NCBI RefSeq assembly: GCF_008728635.1
Contig: NZ_CP044285.1
Location: 1-64,000 of the forward strand
Direction of reading: 5' to 3'
Length of the DNA: 64,000 nt
Source: Hymenobacter baengnokdamensis
Lineage (GTDB): Bacteria > Bacteroidota > Bacteroidia > Cytophagales > Hymenobacteraceae
Shown here one piece after another: positions 32,757 to 41,800 of this stretch. The first letter of the stretch is position 1. The number at the start of each line of letters is the position of its first letter. A program made the translations under genes and the position numbers. A model generated the notes under the pieces. The model made no database searches, was not told the origin of the DNA, and saw only the letters and a program-made list of their open reading frames with translations.

Positions 32757-33617
32757 ATGCTCACCTCCCTTGCCCGCGCCCTGCCCCACTTCCGCAACAC
32801 CAACTCGGGTCAGTTTTTTCTGATGGCCGGTCCCTGCGTCATCGAAGGAGAGGACATGGCCCTGCGAATTGCCGAGCGCATCAAGCACATCACCGATAAA
32901 TTACAAATACCCTATATATTCAAAGGCTCATACCGGAAGGCCAACCGCTCGCGGCTCGATTCCTTTACCGGCATCGGCGATGAGACGGCCCTGCGTATTC
33001 TGCAAAAAGTAGGGCGTGAAATCGGCGTGCCCACCGTAACTGATATCCACGAGTCGGCAGAGGCCGCGCTGGCCGCTGAGTACGTAGATGTGCTTCAGAT
33101 TCCGGCTTTCCTCTGCCGGCAGACCGACCTGCTCGTGGCCGCCGCCAACACCGGTAAGGTGGTGAATATCAAAAAGGGGCAATTCCTGAACGGCGAGGCC
33201 ATGCGCTGGGCAATGGACAAAGTGCAGGGGGCCGGCAACCCCCACGTCATCCTTACCGACCGCGGCAACTCGTTCGGCTACAGCGACCTGGTTGTTGATT
33301 TCCGCAACCTGCCTACCATGCGCAGCTTCGGCGTGCCCGTGGTGATGGACGTGACGCACTCCTTGCAGCAGCCCAACCAGGCCAGCGGTGTTACGGGCGG
33401 CCAGCCTGCCCTTATCGAAACTATTGCCAAGGCGGCCATTGCCGTGGGGGCCGACGGCCTCTTTATCGAAACGCACCCCACGCCTGCCACCGCCCTCTCC
33501 GACGGCGCCAATATGCTGCCCCTCGACCAGCTCGAAGCGCTGCTCCAGCGCCTCACCCGCGTGCGCGAAGCCGTGCGGCCCAGCGGCGACCTCGACCCAC
33601 AGGGGTTGAATGCGTAG
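32757..33617 (+). CDS. kdsA: 3-deoxy-D-manno-octulosonate 8-phosphate synthase
   Basis: Condenses arabinose 5-phosphate and PEP to KDO 8-phosphate, a step in the LPS inner core. The 286-residue protein shows the PEP/A5P site motifs IFKGSYRKANRSRLDSFTG, PTVTDIHES, IPAFLCRQTDLLVAAANTG, VVNIKKGQFLNGEAM and VVMDVTHSLQQPN, and the C-terminal FIETHPTPATALSDGANML. The N-terminal MAGPCVIEGED places a Cys (Cys27) where metal-dependent class II enzymes bind their metal, while E. coli KdsA has Asn. This predicts a metal-requiring enzyme. Pairing with arabinose 5-phosphate isomerase or kdsB is not seen nearby. Confidence 0.95.
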   Translation: MLTSLARALPHFRNTNSGQFFLMAGPCVIEGEDMALRIAERIKHITDKLQIPYIFKGSYRKANRSRLDSFTGIGDETALRILQKVGREIGVPTVTDIHESAEAALAAEYVDVLQIPAFLCRQTDLLVAAANTGKVVNIKKGQFLNGEAMRWAMDKVQGAGNPHVILTDRGNSFGYSDLVVDFRNLPTMRSFGVPVVMDVTHSLQQPNQASGVTGGQPALIETIAKAAIAVGADGLFIETHPTPATALSDGANMLPLDQLEALLQRLTRVREAVRPSGDLDPQGLNA

Positions 33618-33625
33618 GCAAACCT

Positions 33626-34027
33626 TTATTTCAGCTTTACTTTGATATAATCGAAAAGCTGGTCGAAGCGTTGTTCGAACTTATCGAAACGCTGTTCGAA
33701 CTTATCAAGATGCTGCTCGACCTGGTTGAAGCGTTGTTCAACTTGGTTGAAGCGTTGTTCAACTTGGTTAAAGCGTTGTTCAACTTCCTCAAAGCGCTGG
33801 TTCATTTCCTGGCGTAACTCGCCTTGGTCCCGCTCTAGCTTGGTAGTTTTATTGAGTAGGAATTCAATCGTATTGCTCTGTGCAGTAAGGGCATTAGTGA
33901 CAGTAAACGTGAGTTGGCGCACCTGGGCCGACACACGCTCCACTTTAGCGGCCGTTTCATCCTGGCGGGCCAGCATTTCGCTAATAACAGGCTCTAATTG
34001 GTCAAGGCGCTGGTCAGCAGTTGGCAT
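33626..34027 (-). CDS. Coiled-coil protein with heptad tandem repeats, unknown function
   Basis: A 133-residue, highly charged protein predicted to be almost entirely helical. The C-terminal third is a run of near-identical heptads (EQRFNQVEQRFNQVEQRF, then DKFEQRFDKFEQRFDQL), encoded by 21-bp DNA repeats. A middle part (NTIEFLLNKTTKLERDQG) also has coiled-coil spacing. I use the ATG at 34027. A longer TTG start at 34069 exists in frame. No catalytic motif is present. It resembles small DUF-type coiled-coil proteins found near many bacterial genes, and oligomerisation or scaffolding is the only reasonable guess. Confidence 0.7.
   Translation of the reverse strand: MPTADQRLDQLEPVISEMLARQDETAAKVERVSAQVRQLTFTVTNALTAQSNTIEFLLNKTTKLERDQGELRQEMNQRFEEVEQRFNQVEQRFNQVEQRFNQVEQHLDKFEQRFDKFEQRFDQLFDYIKVKLK
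33660..33800 (-). repeat. 21-bp tandem repeat encoding coiled-coil heptads
   Basis: About six to seven imperfect 21-bp units (core GCGTTGTTCAACTTGGTTGAA) in frame within the coiled-coil gene. Two adjacent units at about 33730-33775 are almost identical, which suggests recent slippage or unequal crossing-over. Each unit adds one heptad without breaking the frame. Confidence 0.85.
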
Positions 34028-34075
34028 AGCAAATAGGTCGTTAAGAGAGGTGACGAAGTTAACGGGCAACAGCAG

Positions 34076-34864
34076 CTAATACCGCAGCCAGAAATCTTGC
34101 CGGGGCTGCTTTTTACGAAAGAATACCAACCCTACGTAAAATAAATCGACGGTAATAGTCACGGAAGGATGCGCCTTAATGGCTTCCCAGGCCCGCTCCA
34201 TCTCGGCCGACCAATGAATATCGTCCAGCACAAATACGCTGTTTTCGTGCGCTTTAGCTAGGCACTGCTCGAAGTAGCGTAGTGTGGGCTCGTAGCGGTG
34301 GTTGCCGTCGAAGAACACGAAATCGAGCGGCTGGGATAGCGCGGCTAAGGTGGCGGGCAGCGTCTGGTCGAGGTTACCTTCAACCAGATGCGCATTTTTA
34401 ATATTAAGTTTTTTGAATGTTTCGCGCGCTACAGTAGCCGTATTGGGGCAGCCCTCAAAGGTGATAACCTGACTGCGCGAGTCGGCCAGCGCCAGGTAGG
34501 CCGTGGTGAGGCCCAGCGAGGTACCCAGCTCCAGAATAGTAGCGGGCTGGAAATGATTGACCAGCCGAAACAGCAGCTGCGCCAGGCGCCGGGGCTTGGC
34601 CGCGTGGCGGGCTATGTCGCGCACCGGGCGCCGGCGGCCGCCGGCCCCGGCCACCTGCGAGCCCGCGCCGAAGTCAGTTACCTCCAGCACCTGCTCGCTG
34701 GCCAGCAGCTCATGCCGGCGCTTTTCGATGCGCGGAAAGGCGGCAAACTCACCCGTGTGGCGAATAACCGTGGTGTAGAGCCCAAACACAAACGGCGAAT
34801 GCAGCCCGTGGGCATTGCCCGAACGCAGCAGCCAGTGGCGGAGAAAGGAGAAGAGTTGGTGCAA
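34076..34864 (-). CDS. Class I SAM-dependent methyltransferase (O-methyltransferase-like)
   Basis: A 262-residue Rossmann-fold methyltransferase. The N-terminus GNAHGLHSPFVFGLYTTVI is a signature seen in a Bacteroidota-specific group. The SAM site is TILELGTSLGLTTAYLALAD, then VITFEGCPNTATVARETF, and motif IV is LDFVFFDGNHRYEPTLRYFE with FVLDDIHWSAEMERAW, which resembles CmcI/caffeoyl-CoA-type O-methyltransferases. The substrate is unknown. A short Arg-rich insert (GAGGRRRPVRDIARH) precedes the core. It lies 22 bp downstream of apaG on the same strand, so the two may be co-transcribed. Confidence 0.85.
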   Translation of the reverse strand: MHQLFSFLRHWLLRSGNAHGLHSPFVFGLYTTVIRHTGEFAAFPRIEKRRHELLASEQVLEVTDFGAGSQVAGAGGRRRPVRDIARHAAKPRRLAQLLFRLVNHFQPATILELGTSLGLTTAYLALADSRSQVITFEGCPNTATVARETFKKLNIKNAHLVEGNLDQTLPATLAALSQPLDFVFFDGNHRYEPTLRYFEQCLAKAHENSVFVLDDIHWSAEMERAWEAIKAHPSVTITVDLFYVGLVFFRKKQPRQDFWLRY

Positions 34865-34886
34865 CTTGTAGCTCTATAGCAAAAAG

Positions 34887-35273
34887 TCAGTTCATCCGAA
34901 AGGGCACAATCAGGTTGAATTCCGGGATGTTGACCTCGAAATGCTCGCCATTGGCCAGACGCTCCATCAAGTAGGTGCCGCGCATCTTGCCCAGGCCCGA
35001 CTTGAGGTTGCAGCCGCTCACGTACTGGTGCGCCTCGCCGGGCTCCAGCACCGGCGTGCGGCCTACCACGCCCTCGCCCTCTACTTCGCGCATGCTGGCT
35101 CCCACATCAGAAATATACCAGTGGCGGCGCAACAGCTTTACAGTGTATTCGCTATTGTTCCGAATATCAATACGATAAGCAAAGACATAGTGCTCCTGCG
35201 CGGGACTGGAATAATCGGGTAGGTAGTTGGTCGTAACCGTTACGGTTACGCCCTGCGTAGTGGTAGTTGGCAT
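34887..35273 (-). CDS. apaG: ApaG (DUF525) protein
   Basis: A small beta-sandwich protein of 128 residues, linked genetically to Co2+/Mg2+ homeostasis and ApaH in enterobacteria and similar to the FBXO3 ligand-binding domain. Characteristic segments are FAYRIDIRNNSEYTVKLLRR, HWYISDVGASMREVEGEGVV, PVLEPGEAHQYVSGCNLKSG and LGKMRGTYLMERLANGEHF, ending in PEFNLIVPF. I start at the ATG at 35273 because it gives the normal length. The upstream extension is not conserved in type. It diverges from ung across a 124-bp gap. Confidence 0.93.
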   Translation of the reverse strand: MPTTTTQGVTVTVTTNYLPDYSSPAQEHYVFAYRIDIRNNSEYTVKLLRRHWYISDVGASMREVEGEGVVGRTPVLEPGEAHQYVSGCNLKSGLGKMRGTYLMERLANGEHFEVNIPEFNLIVPFRMN

Positions 35274-35397
35274 AGCGGCGACCGGCGAAATTACGCTGCT
35301 TAGGGTAACAGCATCTCCGAAAGGTAGGTTTAGAGGCTCAACGCCCAAGCCAATAGTTTAATTTCGCCTCTATACGCCTTCTTTTTCTTTCTCGTTT

Positions 35398-36060
35398 ATG
35401 GTCAAGATTGCTGAAAGCTGGCAGCCCGTGCTGGCAGCCGAATTTGAAAAGCCTTATTTTCAGAAGCTCACCGCCTGGGTGCGCGGCGAGTATGCTACCA
35501 CCACAGTATATCCGCTGGGCTCGCAGATTTTTCATGCCTTCGACGCCTGCCCGTTTGAGGAAGTAAAGGTCGTTATTCTGGGTCAGGACCCGTACCACGG
35601 TAAAAATCAGGCGCACGGGCTGGCTTTTTCGGTAAATGAAGGCATTCGTACGCCCCCCTCGCTGCAAAATATATTTAAAGAGCTACAAGACGATATTCCC
35701 GGCACGCCGGCCCCCGCCAACGGCAACCTCGACCGCTGGGCGCGGCAGGGCGTGCTGCTGCTCAATGCCACGCTTACGGTGCGGGCGGCCACACCGGGCT
35801 CGCACCAGAAAAAAGGCTGGGAAGAATTTACCGATGCCGTTATCCGCCAGGTTTCGGCGGGGCGGCCGCACGTTGTGTTCATCCTGTGGGGCGCGTATGC
35901 GCAGAAAAAAGAAGAGCTGATTGATGCCCGCAAGCACCTCATTCTGAAGGCCGCGCACCCCTCCCCCTACTCGGCCGACCGCGGCTTCTTCGGCTCGAAG
36001 CCGTTCAGCCAAGCCAATGCGTGGCTGGAGCGGCACGGCGAGCAGCCGATAGCTTGGTAG
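35398..36060 (+). CDS. ung: Uracil-DNA glycosylase (family 1)
   Basis: Removes uracil from DNA. The 220-residue length is normal. The water-activating motif is VVILGQDPYHGKNQAHGLAF (Asp64, His67), the uracil-binding part is LLLNATLTVRAATPGSH, FILWGAYAQKK follows, and the minor-groove loop is AAHPSPYSADRGFFGSKPF (His187). All catalytic residues are present. A long palindrome follows the stop codon within 4 bp, and it overlaps the stop of the convergent NlpC/P60 gene. Confidence 0.97.
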   Translation: MVKIAESWQPVLAAEFEKPYFQKLTAWVRGEYATTTVYPLGSQIFHAFDACPFEEVKVVILGQDPYHGKNQAHGLAFSVNEGIRTPPSLQNIFKELQDDIPGTPAPANGNLDRWARQGVLLLNATLTVRAATPGSHQKKGWEEFTDAVIRQVSAGRPHVVFILWGAYAQKKEELIDARKHLILKAAHPSPYSADRGFFGSKPFSQANAWLERHGEQPIAW

Positions 36061-36063
36061 GCA

Positions 36064-36139
36064 GTAGCGTGGACGCTGCGAGTCCGCGCGTGGTATCGTC
36101 CAGGTCGTTCTACGCGCGGACTCGCAGCGCCCACGCTAC
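36064..36139. repeat. Long palindromic element between ung and the NlpC/P60 gene
   Basis: Arms 36064-36091 and 36112-36139 pair over 28 positions with one mismatch (A36073/C36130) and a 20-base loop. The arm begins GTAGCGTGGACGCTGCGAG. The right arm overlaps the stop codon of the minus-strand gene (36138-36136). It lacks a T run and looks like a dispersed REP-type palindrome that may also end both transcripts. Confidence 0.85.
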
Positions 36140-36924
36140 AGCAGGCGCTTGATTAGGCGCAGGTTGTGGCTGTAACGCTTGCGGTCGCGGTTGAAAATAC
36201 CGTTGTGGTCGAGCGGGTCGAGGCGCACCTCGCCGTGGGCGTGCAGGATGAGACCATCGTCGAACACTAAGCCAACGTGCACGATATTGCCGTCGGCATT
36301 ATCGAAAAAAGCCAGGTCGCCGGGCCGGGCCTGGGTTACGAAATCGACGGGCACTCCGAGCGCAATCTGCTGGCGGGCATCGCGGGGCAGCTGCACGCCA
36401 ACCAGCCCAAACAGCGTTTGCATCAGGCCCGAGCAGTCGAGGCCGAAGACCTGCTTGCCGCCCCACACGTAGGGGGCGCGCAGAAAGTGCTGGCTCATTT
36501 TACGCAGCAGCGCCAGCTGGCGCTCGGGCGTAGCAGGCTGTGCCGGGTTGGTAGCTGGACCATTGTAAAACAGCGGGTTATCATCACCGACCCGGAGCGT
36601 CATGCCATCGAAGAAGGGCAGGCGGCAGCCCAGCGTAATGGGCTGCCGCATCGCGGCATTGGATACCACCTGCACTACATCGAGCACACGGGGGTGGTCC
36701 TGGGCCTGCCAGGCGGCAAAGTACGCCTCGCTCACGGGACGGTGCTGCTTGTAATCTATCCAGCCCAGGTAGCTGTCGGCGGCCGACTCGATGCGCAGCC
36801 AGTGGCCCTGCGCGAGCAGCACCGTGTAGCATTCGCCAAACAGCAGCTCGGTGACCAGCTCGGCGCGGTCGGTTGGCTCGGCGCGGACAGGAACGGCGCT
36901 CAGGGCGCAAATACCGTGGTTCAA
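36136..36924 (-). CDS. NlpC/P60 family cysteine peptidase (C40) with SH3-like domains
   Basis: Peptidoglycan-type endopeptidase of 262 residues. The N-terminal half has bacterial SH3-like sequence (VPVRAEPTDRAELVTELLFG, HWLRIESAADSYLGWIDYKQ) resembling dipeptidyl-peptidase VI family enzymes. The catalytic domain has YVWGGKQVFGLDCSGLMQ (nucleophile Cys), then LPRDARQQIALG, GDLAFFDNADGNIVHVGLVF with the catalytic His, and LHAHGEVRLD. No signal peptide is visible, which fits cytoplasmic recycling enzymes that cut L-Ala-gamma-D-Glu-type peptides. Its 3' end overlaps the palindrome. Confidence 0.92.
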   Translation of the reverse strand: MNHGICALSAVPVRAEPTDRAELVTELLFGECYTVLLAQGHWLRIESAADSYLGWIDYKQHRPVSEAYFAAWQAQDHPRVLDVVQVVSNAAMRQPITLGCRLPFFDGMTLRVGDDNPLFYNGPATNPAQPATPERQLALLRKMSQHFLRAPYVWGGKQVFGLDCSGLMQTLFGLVGVQLPRDARQQIALGVPVDFVTQARPGDLAFFDNADGNIVHVGLVFDDGLILHAHGEVRLDPLDHNGIFNRDRKRYSHNLRLIKRLL

Positions 36925-36930
36925 GTTATT

Positions 36931-37049
36931 AAATGTGGCAATGTGCGAGATGTGAAAAACGTGAAAATGAATTGAGGAAAAAGCAGACTACCATGTGCTG
37001 GGCAGCGCAGCTATCTTCCACATTTCCATATCCGCACATTTTCACATTC
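36931..37049. repeat. Minisatellite-like hairpin element, copy 2
   Basis: The left part (36931-36969) contains AATGTGGC, AATGTGCGAGATGTG and related ATGTG units. The right part (37016-37049) contains TTCCACATTTCC and GCACATTTTCACATTC, roughly the reverse complement. The layout and sequence match the element at 32611-32746, and it fills the gap between smpB and the NlpC/P60 gene. Confidence 0.65.
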
Positions 37050-37058
37050 AAAGTAAAG

Positions 37059-37514
37059 CTAGCGATAGCGCTCCATTTCGCGCTTTTGGTCTTTGGCCTT
37101 GAGGTCGTCGCGCTTATCGAAAAGCTTTTTGCCCTGAGCCAGCGCAATTTCGAGCTTGGCAAAGCCGCGGTCGGTCACGAAGAGGCGCAGCGGAACAATG
37201 GTGAGGCCGGTGTCCATCTTGCCGGCCAGCTGCTTGAGCTCGCGCTTGTTGAGCAGCAGCTTCCGGGCGCGCATGGCATCGTGGTTGTTGTAAGTGCCCA
37301 GCGTATAGGGCGCAATGCGCACGCTGTGCACCCACAGGTCGCCCTTGTGGTCGAAGGTGCAGTACCCATCCTGGAGGTTGGCTTCGCCCGCGCGGATGCT
37401 TTTTATCTCGGTGCCTTGCAGCATCATGCCCGCGTCGTACTTAGCCAGAAAGGTGTATTCGTGGCTGGCGCGACGGTTTTTGATGTTGATGTTGGCGGGA
37501 GTCTTGTCTTTCAT
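37059..37514 (-). CDS. smpB: SsrA-binding protein SmpB
   Basis: Binds tmRNA and brings it to stalled ribosomes for trans-translation. The 151-residue length is usual. Motifs include NRRASHEYTFLAKYDAGMML, GTEIKSIRAGEANLQDGYC, NNHDAMRARKLLLNKRELKQ, TIVPLRLFVTDRGFAKLEIA and the basic tail GKKLFDKRDDLKAKDQKRE that enters the ribosomal A site. The ssrA gene is not seen near it. It is preceded by a GC-rich inverted repeat at 37536. Confidence 0.97.
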   Translation of the reverse strand: MKDKTPANINIKNRRASHEYTFLAKYDAGMMLQGTEIKSIRAGEANLQDGYCTFDHKGDLWVHSVRIAPYTLGTYNNHDAMRARKLLLNKRELKQLAGKMDTGLTIVPLRLFVTDRGFAKLEIALAQGKKLFDKRDDLKAKDQKREMERYR

Positions 37515-37535
37515 AAAACCGGAGGGACGGGCCGC

Positions 37536-37568
37536 GCCTGCCCGTTGGGGCGCAATGTACGGGCAGGC
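37536..37568. repeat. Inverted repeat upstream of smpB
   Basis: GCCTGCCCGT and ACGGGCAGGC form a perfect 10-bp stem with a 13-base loop, 22 bp upstream of the smpB ATG. It may be a dispersed palindrome or a leader structure. No T run follows on either strand. Confidence 0.55.
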
Positions 37569-37615
37569 AGGGCCAGTTGTTAGATGCTTGCTATTGCAGG
37601 AGCATGGACAAAGGC

Positions 37616-37634
37616 GGGCGCGTGCGACGCGCCC
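37616..37634 (-). repeat. GC palindrome at the tsaD 3' end
   Basis: GGGCGCGT and ACGCGCCC form a perfect 8-bp stem with a 3-base loop, ending directly at the tsaD stop codon. The sequence GTAGGGGCGCGTCGCACGCG on the minus strand looks like a short dispersed palindrome and may act as a transcript end. Confidence 0.6.
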
Positions 37635-38633
37635 CTACAGCTTCAACCGCGGGTCGGGGCTGGTGAGCTGGCTGGCAAAGTCGCCGGCTTCATACTGGAA
37701 GATGGCCGCCTGGCCCACCATTGCCGCGTTGTCGGTGCAAAACTGGAAGTCGGGAATAAACACCTGCCAACCTTCCGTCTCGGCCAGGGCCTGCAAGCCT
37801 TGCCGCAGGCCCGAGTTGGCCGCTACGCCGCCGGCCAGGGCCACCTGGCGCAGGCCCGTAGCCAGCGCCGCTTTTTTAAGCTGGCGCAGCAGCGTTTGCA
37901 CAATGGTGTATTGAATGCTGGCGCAGAGGTCGGCCAGGTTTTGCTGAATGAATTCGGGGTTGGCGGCCACTTCCTTTTTAAGAAAGTACAGCACCGAGGT
38001 TTTGAGGCCGCTGAACGAGAAGTTGTAGCCATCCATGGCCCCAATCGGAAACTCGAAGCGGCGCGGGTTGCCGGTCTGGGCCAGCTTGTCGAGGCGGGGG
38101 CCGCCGGGGTAGGGCAAGCCCAGCAGCTTGGCCGTTTTGTCGAACGCCTCCCCGGCCGCGTCGTCGATAGTCTGACCCAGAATCTCCATATCCAGGGCAC
38201 TGCGCACCACCACCAGCTGGGTGTGGCCGCCGCTCACGGTGAGGCACAGAAACGGAAATACCGGCTTGGGCTCCCGGATAAAATGCGCCAGGATGTGCGC
38301 CCGCATGTGATTCACGGCCAGCAGCGGCTTGCCCAGCGCCAGCGCCAGGCTTTTGGCAAACAGGTTACCTACTAACAGGGAGCCCAGCAGGCCGGGGCCC
38401 TGCGTCACGGCCACGGCATCGAGGTCGCTTTTGCTGAGGCCGGCCTGGCGCAGCGCGGCCGTCACTACGGGCAGCAAATGCTGCTGGTGCGCCCGCGAAG
38501 CCAGCTCGGGCACCACGCCGCCGTATTGCTCGTGCACGGCCTGGCCGGCCACCACGTTGCTCAGCAGCTGGCCGTTCTGAAACACGGCCGCGCCGGTGTC
38601 GTCGCAGCTGGATTCGATAGCGAGAAGATTCAT
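37635..38633 (-). CDS. tsaD: tRNA N6-adenosine threonylcarbamoyltransferase TsaD
   Basis: Catalytic subunit that makes t6A37 in ANN-decoding tRNAs, with TsaB, TsaC and TsaE. From the ATG at 38633 it is 332 residues, the normal length. It shows the ASKHA fold motifs LLAIESSCDDTGAAVFQNG, VVPELASRAHQQHLLPVV and AVTQGPGLLGSLLVG, the metal-binding VNHMRAHILAHF (where many bacteria have HMEGH), FLCLTVSGGHTQLVVV, and the C-terminal ALAGGVAANSGLRQGL with FCTDNAAMVGQAA. The longer frame upstream to 38726 is not needed. It diverges from tamB. Confidence 0.96.
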   Translation of the reverse strand: MNLLAIESSCDDTGAAVFQNGQLLSNVVAGQAVHEQYGGVVPELASRAHQQHLLPVVTAALRQAGLSKSDLDAVAVTQGPGLLGSLLVGNLFAKSLALALGKPLLAVNHMRAHILAHFIREPKPVFPFLCLTVSGGHTQLVVVRSALDMEILGQTIDDAAGEAFDKTAKLLGLPYPGGPRLDKLAQTGNPRRFEFPIGAMDGYNFSFSGLKTSVLYFLKKEVAANPEFIQQNLADLCASIQYTIVQTLLRQLKKAALATGLRQVALAGGVAANSGLRQGLQALAETEGWQVFIPDFQFCTDNAAMVGQAAIFQYEAGDFASQLTSPDPRLKL

Positions 38634-38861
38634 GTGTAGGTATCTGCTTAAAAGTCCGGGGTTCTTGCGAGCCTGCGCTTGCGAGAACATGCGAGAACAA
38701 ACGCGGGGCTGCCCTTGAAGTAACAAAGCGAAACCGCAAAGTTCGGGCGAACCTGGCTGCTTCCTCCTACGTTGGCGCGGGTAGTGCGCGCTAAAAGCCG
38801 CACCTTTGCGTTAGTAACTGCTCGACCAGGGGTTTCACTAAACCAGTCTTTTCCGTCTTTC

Positions 38862-41800
38862 GTGCGTCGCTTTCTTCATATTCTGCTTAAAATTCTGCTT
38901 GGGCTGGCCGTGGTGCTGGTGCTGGCGGTGGGCGGAATACTGCTGGCGCTGCGTGTGCCGAGCGTGCAAACGCGGGTAGCGCACCAGGTAGCCGAGGTAC
39001 TAACCCGGAAGCTGGGGCAGGACGTAGAGATTGGCAGCGTCGATGTGCGGCCGTTTTCGCATGTGCTGCTGGAGGGCGTGCGGGTGCTGGACCGGCGCGG
39101 CGGCGAGCTCTTTGGCGTGGGCCAGGCCGATGCCGATATCAAGCTGTTTTCGGTGTTTGACCCGCGCCACCTGCACGTGGGTACGCTCACGCTTACCGAG
39201 CCGCGCTTTGTGCTGCGCGACGTGGCCGGCCGGCCCGACTCTACTACGCTCGACCAGTTCCTGGCCGCCATTAAGCGCCTGAGCGGGGCCCCCGACACGA
39301 GTACGACCTCCAAGCCCTTCGATTTTCAGCTGCACGAGGTAGCCATTCGCAACGGGCACTTTGCCATTGAGCGGCCCGACCGGCCGCGCGAGGCCTTCTA
39401 CGGCCGGGCCATCGACTACGACCACCTGGTGGCCGACAGCATTTACGCCAACATCTCGCAGCTTAACTGGAAAACCGATACCCTGCGCGCCCGCATTGCC
39501 GGCCTGCGCACCGTGGAAACGCCCTCACATACCCGCCTGCGCGAGCTCACGGCTGACATTCAGTACAACAAGCACTTTTGGGAGTTCAACAACCTGACCC
39601 TGCGGGTGGGCCGTAGCGAGCTGCGCAAGTACGTGCGCTTTGAGTACAAGCGCTTCGGCAACTTCTCCGACTTCAACGACTCGATGCGCGTGGTGACGCA
39701 GCTGCGCGGGGCCAAACTTTACACGGATGATATTGCCAAGTTCGCGCCCGACCTGGCTGCGCTGAAAGACTCCGTTTTTATCTCGGGCGATGCCAAAGGC
39801 TACGTGCGCGACTTCCAGATAAAGAACCTGGATGTGCGCTATGGCCGCCGCACCCACATTGTGGCCAGCCGCGCCCACGCCGATAACCTGCCCCACTGGC
39901 GCGAAAGCCTCATCGACCTGCGCCTCCAGCCCTCGCAGATTGACGCGGCCGACCTGCGGCGCTTCTTGCCCGCCTCGGCCAATAAGCTGGTGCAGCGCCT
40001 GGGTTTGGTAAAGCTCGACGGGCAGTTTGTCGGCTTCTACAACGACTTTGTGGGCAAGGCCCGCTTCGATACGGCGCTGGGCGCGCTATCGACCGACGTT
40101 AACCTCAAGACCAAGAGTGACTTCGACCACGCGGTGTACGAGGGCACCGTCCACAGCACGGCCTTTAATGTGGGTAAGTTCATTGGCGACGAGTCGATTA
40201 TCCGCGATGTATCGGTAGATGGCCGCGTGACGGGCACGGGCTTCGTGCCGCCCATTGCCAAGGGCCACGCCGTGGTAACGGTGCCGGCCATCTGGCTGGC
40301 GGGTTACCGCTACCACAACCTGAGCCTCGACGGCGACTTTGCGGGCCAGGGCTTTAAAGGCAAGGTGACGGCCAACGACCCGGCCGCCCGCCTCACTGCC
40401 ACCGGCGATTTCAACCTCGACCCCCGGCACCAGCACATTGATGTGCTGGCCAACGTGGCCCACGCCAACCTGGGCGCGTTGGGGCTGCTGGCGGTGCCGC
40501 TCACCGTGAGCACCACAGCGCGGGTAAACCTGCGCGGCACGCAGCTCGACTCGCTGCTGGGCACGGCGCAGCTGCGCGGCTCACACTTTACGCTGCGCAA
40601 CAAAAGCCTCGACCTCGATACGCTGGATGTGCGCAGCACCCGCAACAGCCGGGGCCAGCGCCAGGTAAAGCTGAACTCGGAGCTGGTGGACCTCACCGCC
40701 AATGGGGCCTTTGAGTTTGCGGCCGTGGTGCAGGACCTTACTACACTCTGGCACGAGTACCGCCTCAATTTTGAGAGCAATGCGGCGGCTACCGCGGCCT
40801 ACTACCAACGCAAGCGCCAGCGCCGGCTGCCAACCTACGCTATTGAGCTTGACCTCGACCTCAAGCACATAAACCCGGTACTGAACCTGTTTGTACCGGA
40901 GCTGCAGATTGCCGACAACAGCAGCATCGATGGCTCGTTCCGGCAGGGTGAAACGTCGATTTTACAGCTGGGCGGCAAGTTCGACAGCATCTGGTACGGG
41001 CCGGTGCATACCATTGCCACGGAGTTCGACTTTACCACTTCCAAGCTGCCCTACCAGCCCGAGGTACTGGCCCAGACCAGCTTTACCTCCGGGCACCAGG
41101 TGCTGCCGACGCTGGGCCGCACGGAGAAGTTTGTGCTGGAAGGCGTGTGGGACCAGCAGCGCATCAGCTTTTCGACCTCGCTGGCCCAAAGCGGCACCAC
41201 TAACCGCGCTGCTATTAACGGGACGCTGGAGTTTCTGCCCAGGGCCGTACAGGTGATATTCCGGCGCAGTGGCCTGCACCTGCTAGACCAGGACTACAGC
41301 ATTGCGGCCGACAACTCTGTAAGAATCAGCGACTATGGCAAGGTGCTCGACATTCAGAACTTTGTGCTCAGCCACGGCAACGAGCGCCTGAGCGCTCAGG
41401 GTGTTATCTCGCCCGACCCACACCAGCCGCCCCTGAAGCTCGACATTGCCAATTTTGATTTATCGTCGCTGAGCTCGGTCATCAACCAGCACCTGGGCGG
41501 CCGGCTGAACATGCAAGCGGCCGTAAGCGGAATATATAACCAGCTCGATATTAACAGTACCCTGGCCGTCGATTCGCTCGTGTATGAGGGTACACCCATC
41601 GGGCAGGTGGCCGGGCGGGGCGACTGGGACAACCCCAGCAGCCAGCTGCGGCTGAACCTCGACGTAGCCCGCCAGCAGCAGCGCGTGCTGACGGTGACCG
41701 GCTACCTGGCCCCGGCCTCGCTGACCCAGCAATTTAACCTGACCGGTGAGCTGAACGATGCGCCGGTAGTACTCGCCCAGCCTTTTTTAGGCGGCCTGCT

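Noticed and set aside
33660..33800. CRISPR-like array
   Set aside because: The 21-bp units are contiguous, have no spacers and keep a reading frame encoding heptads.
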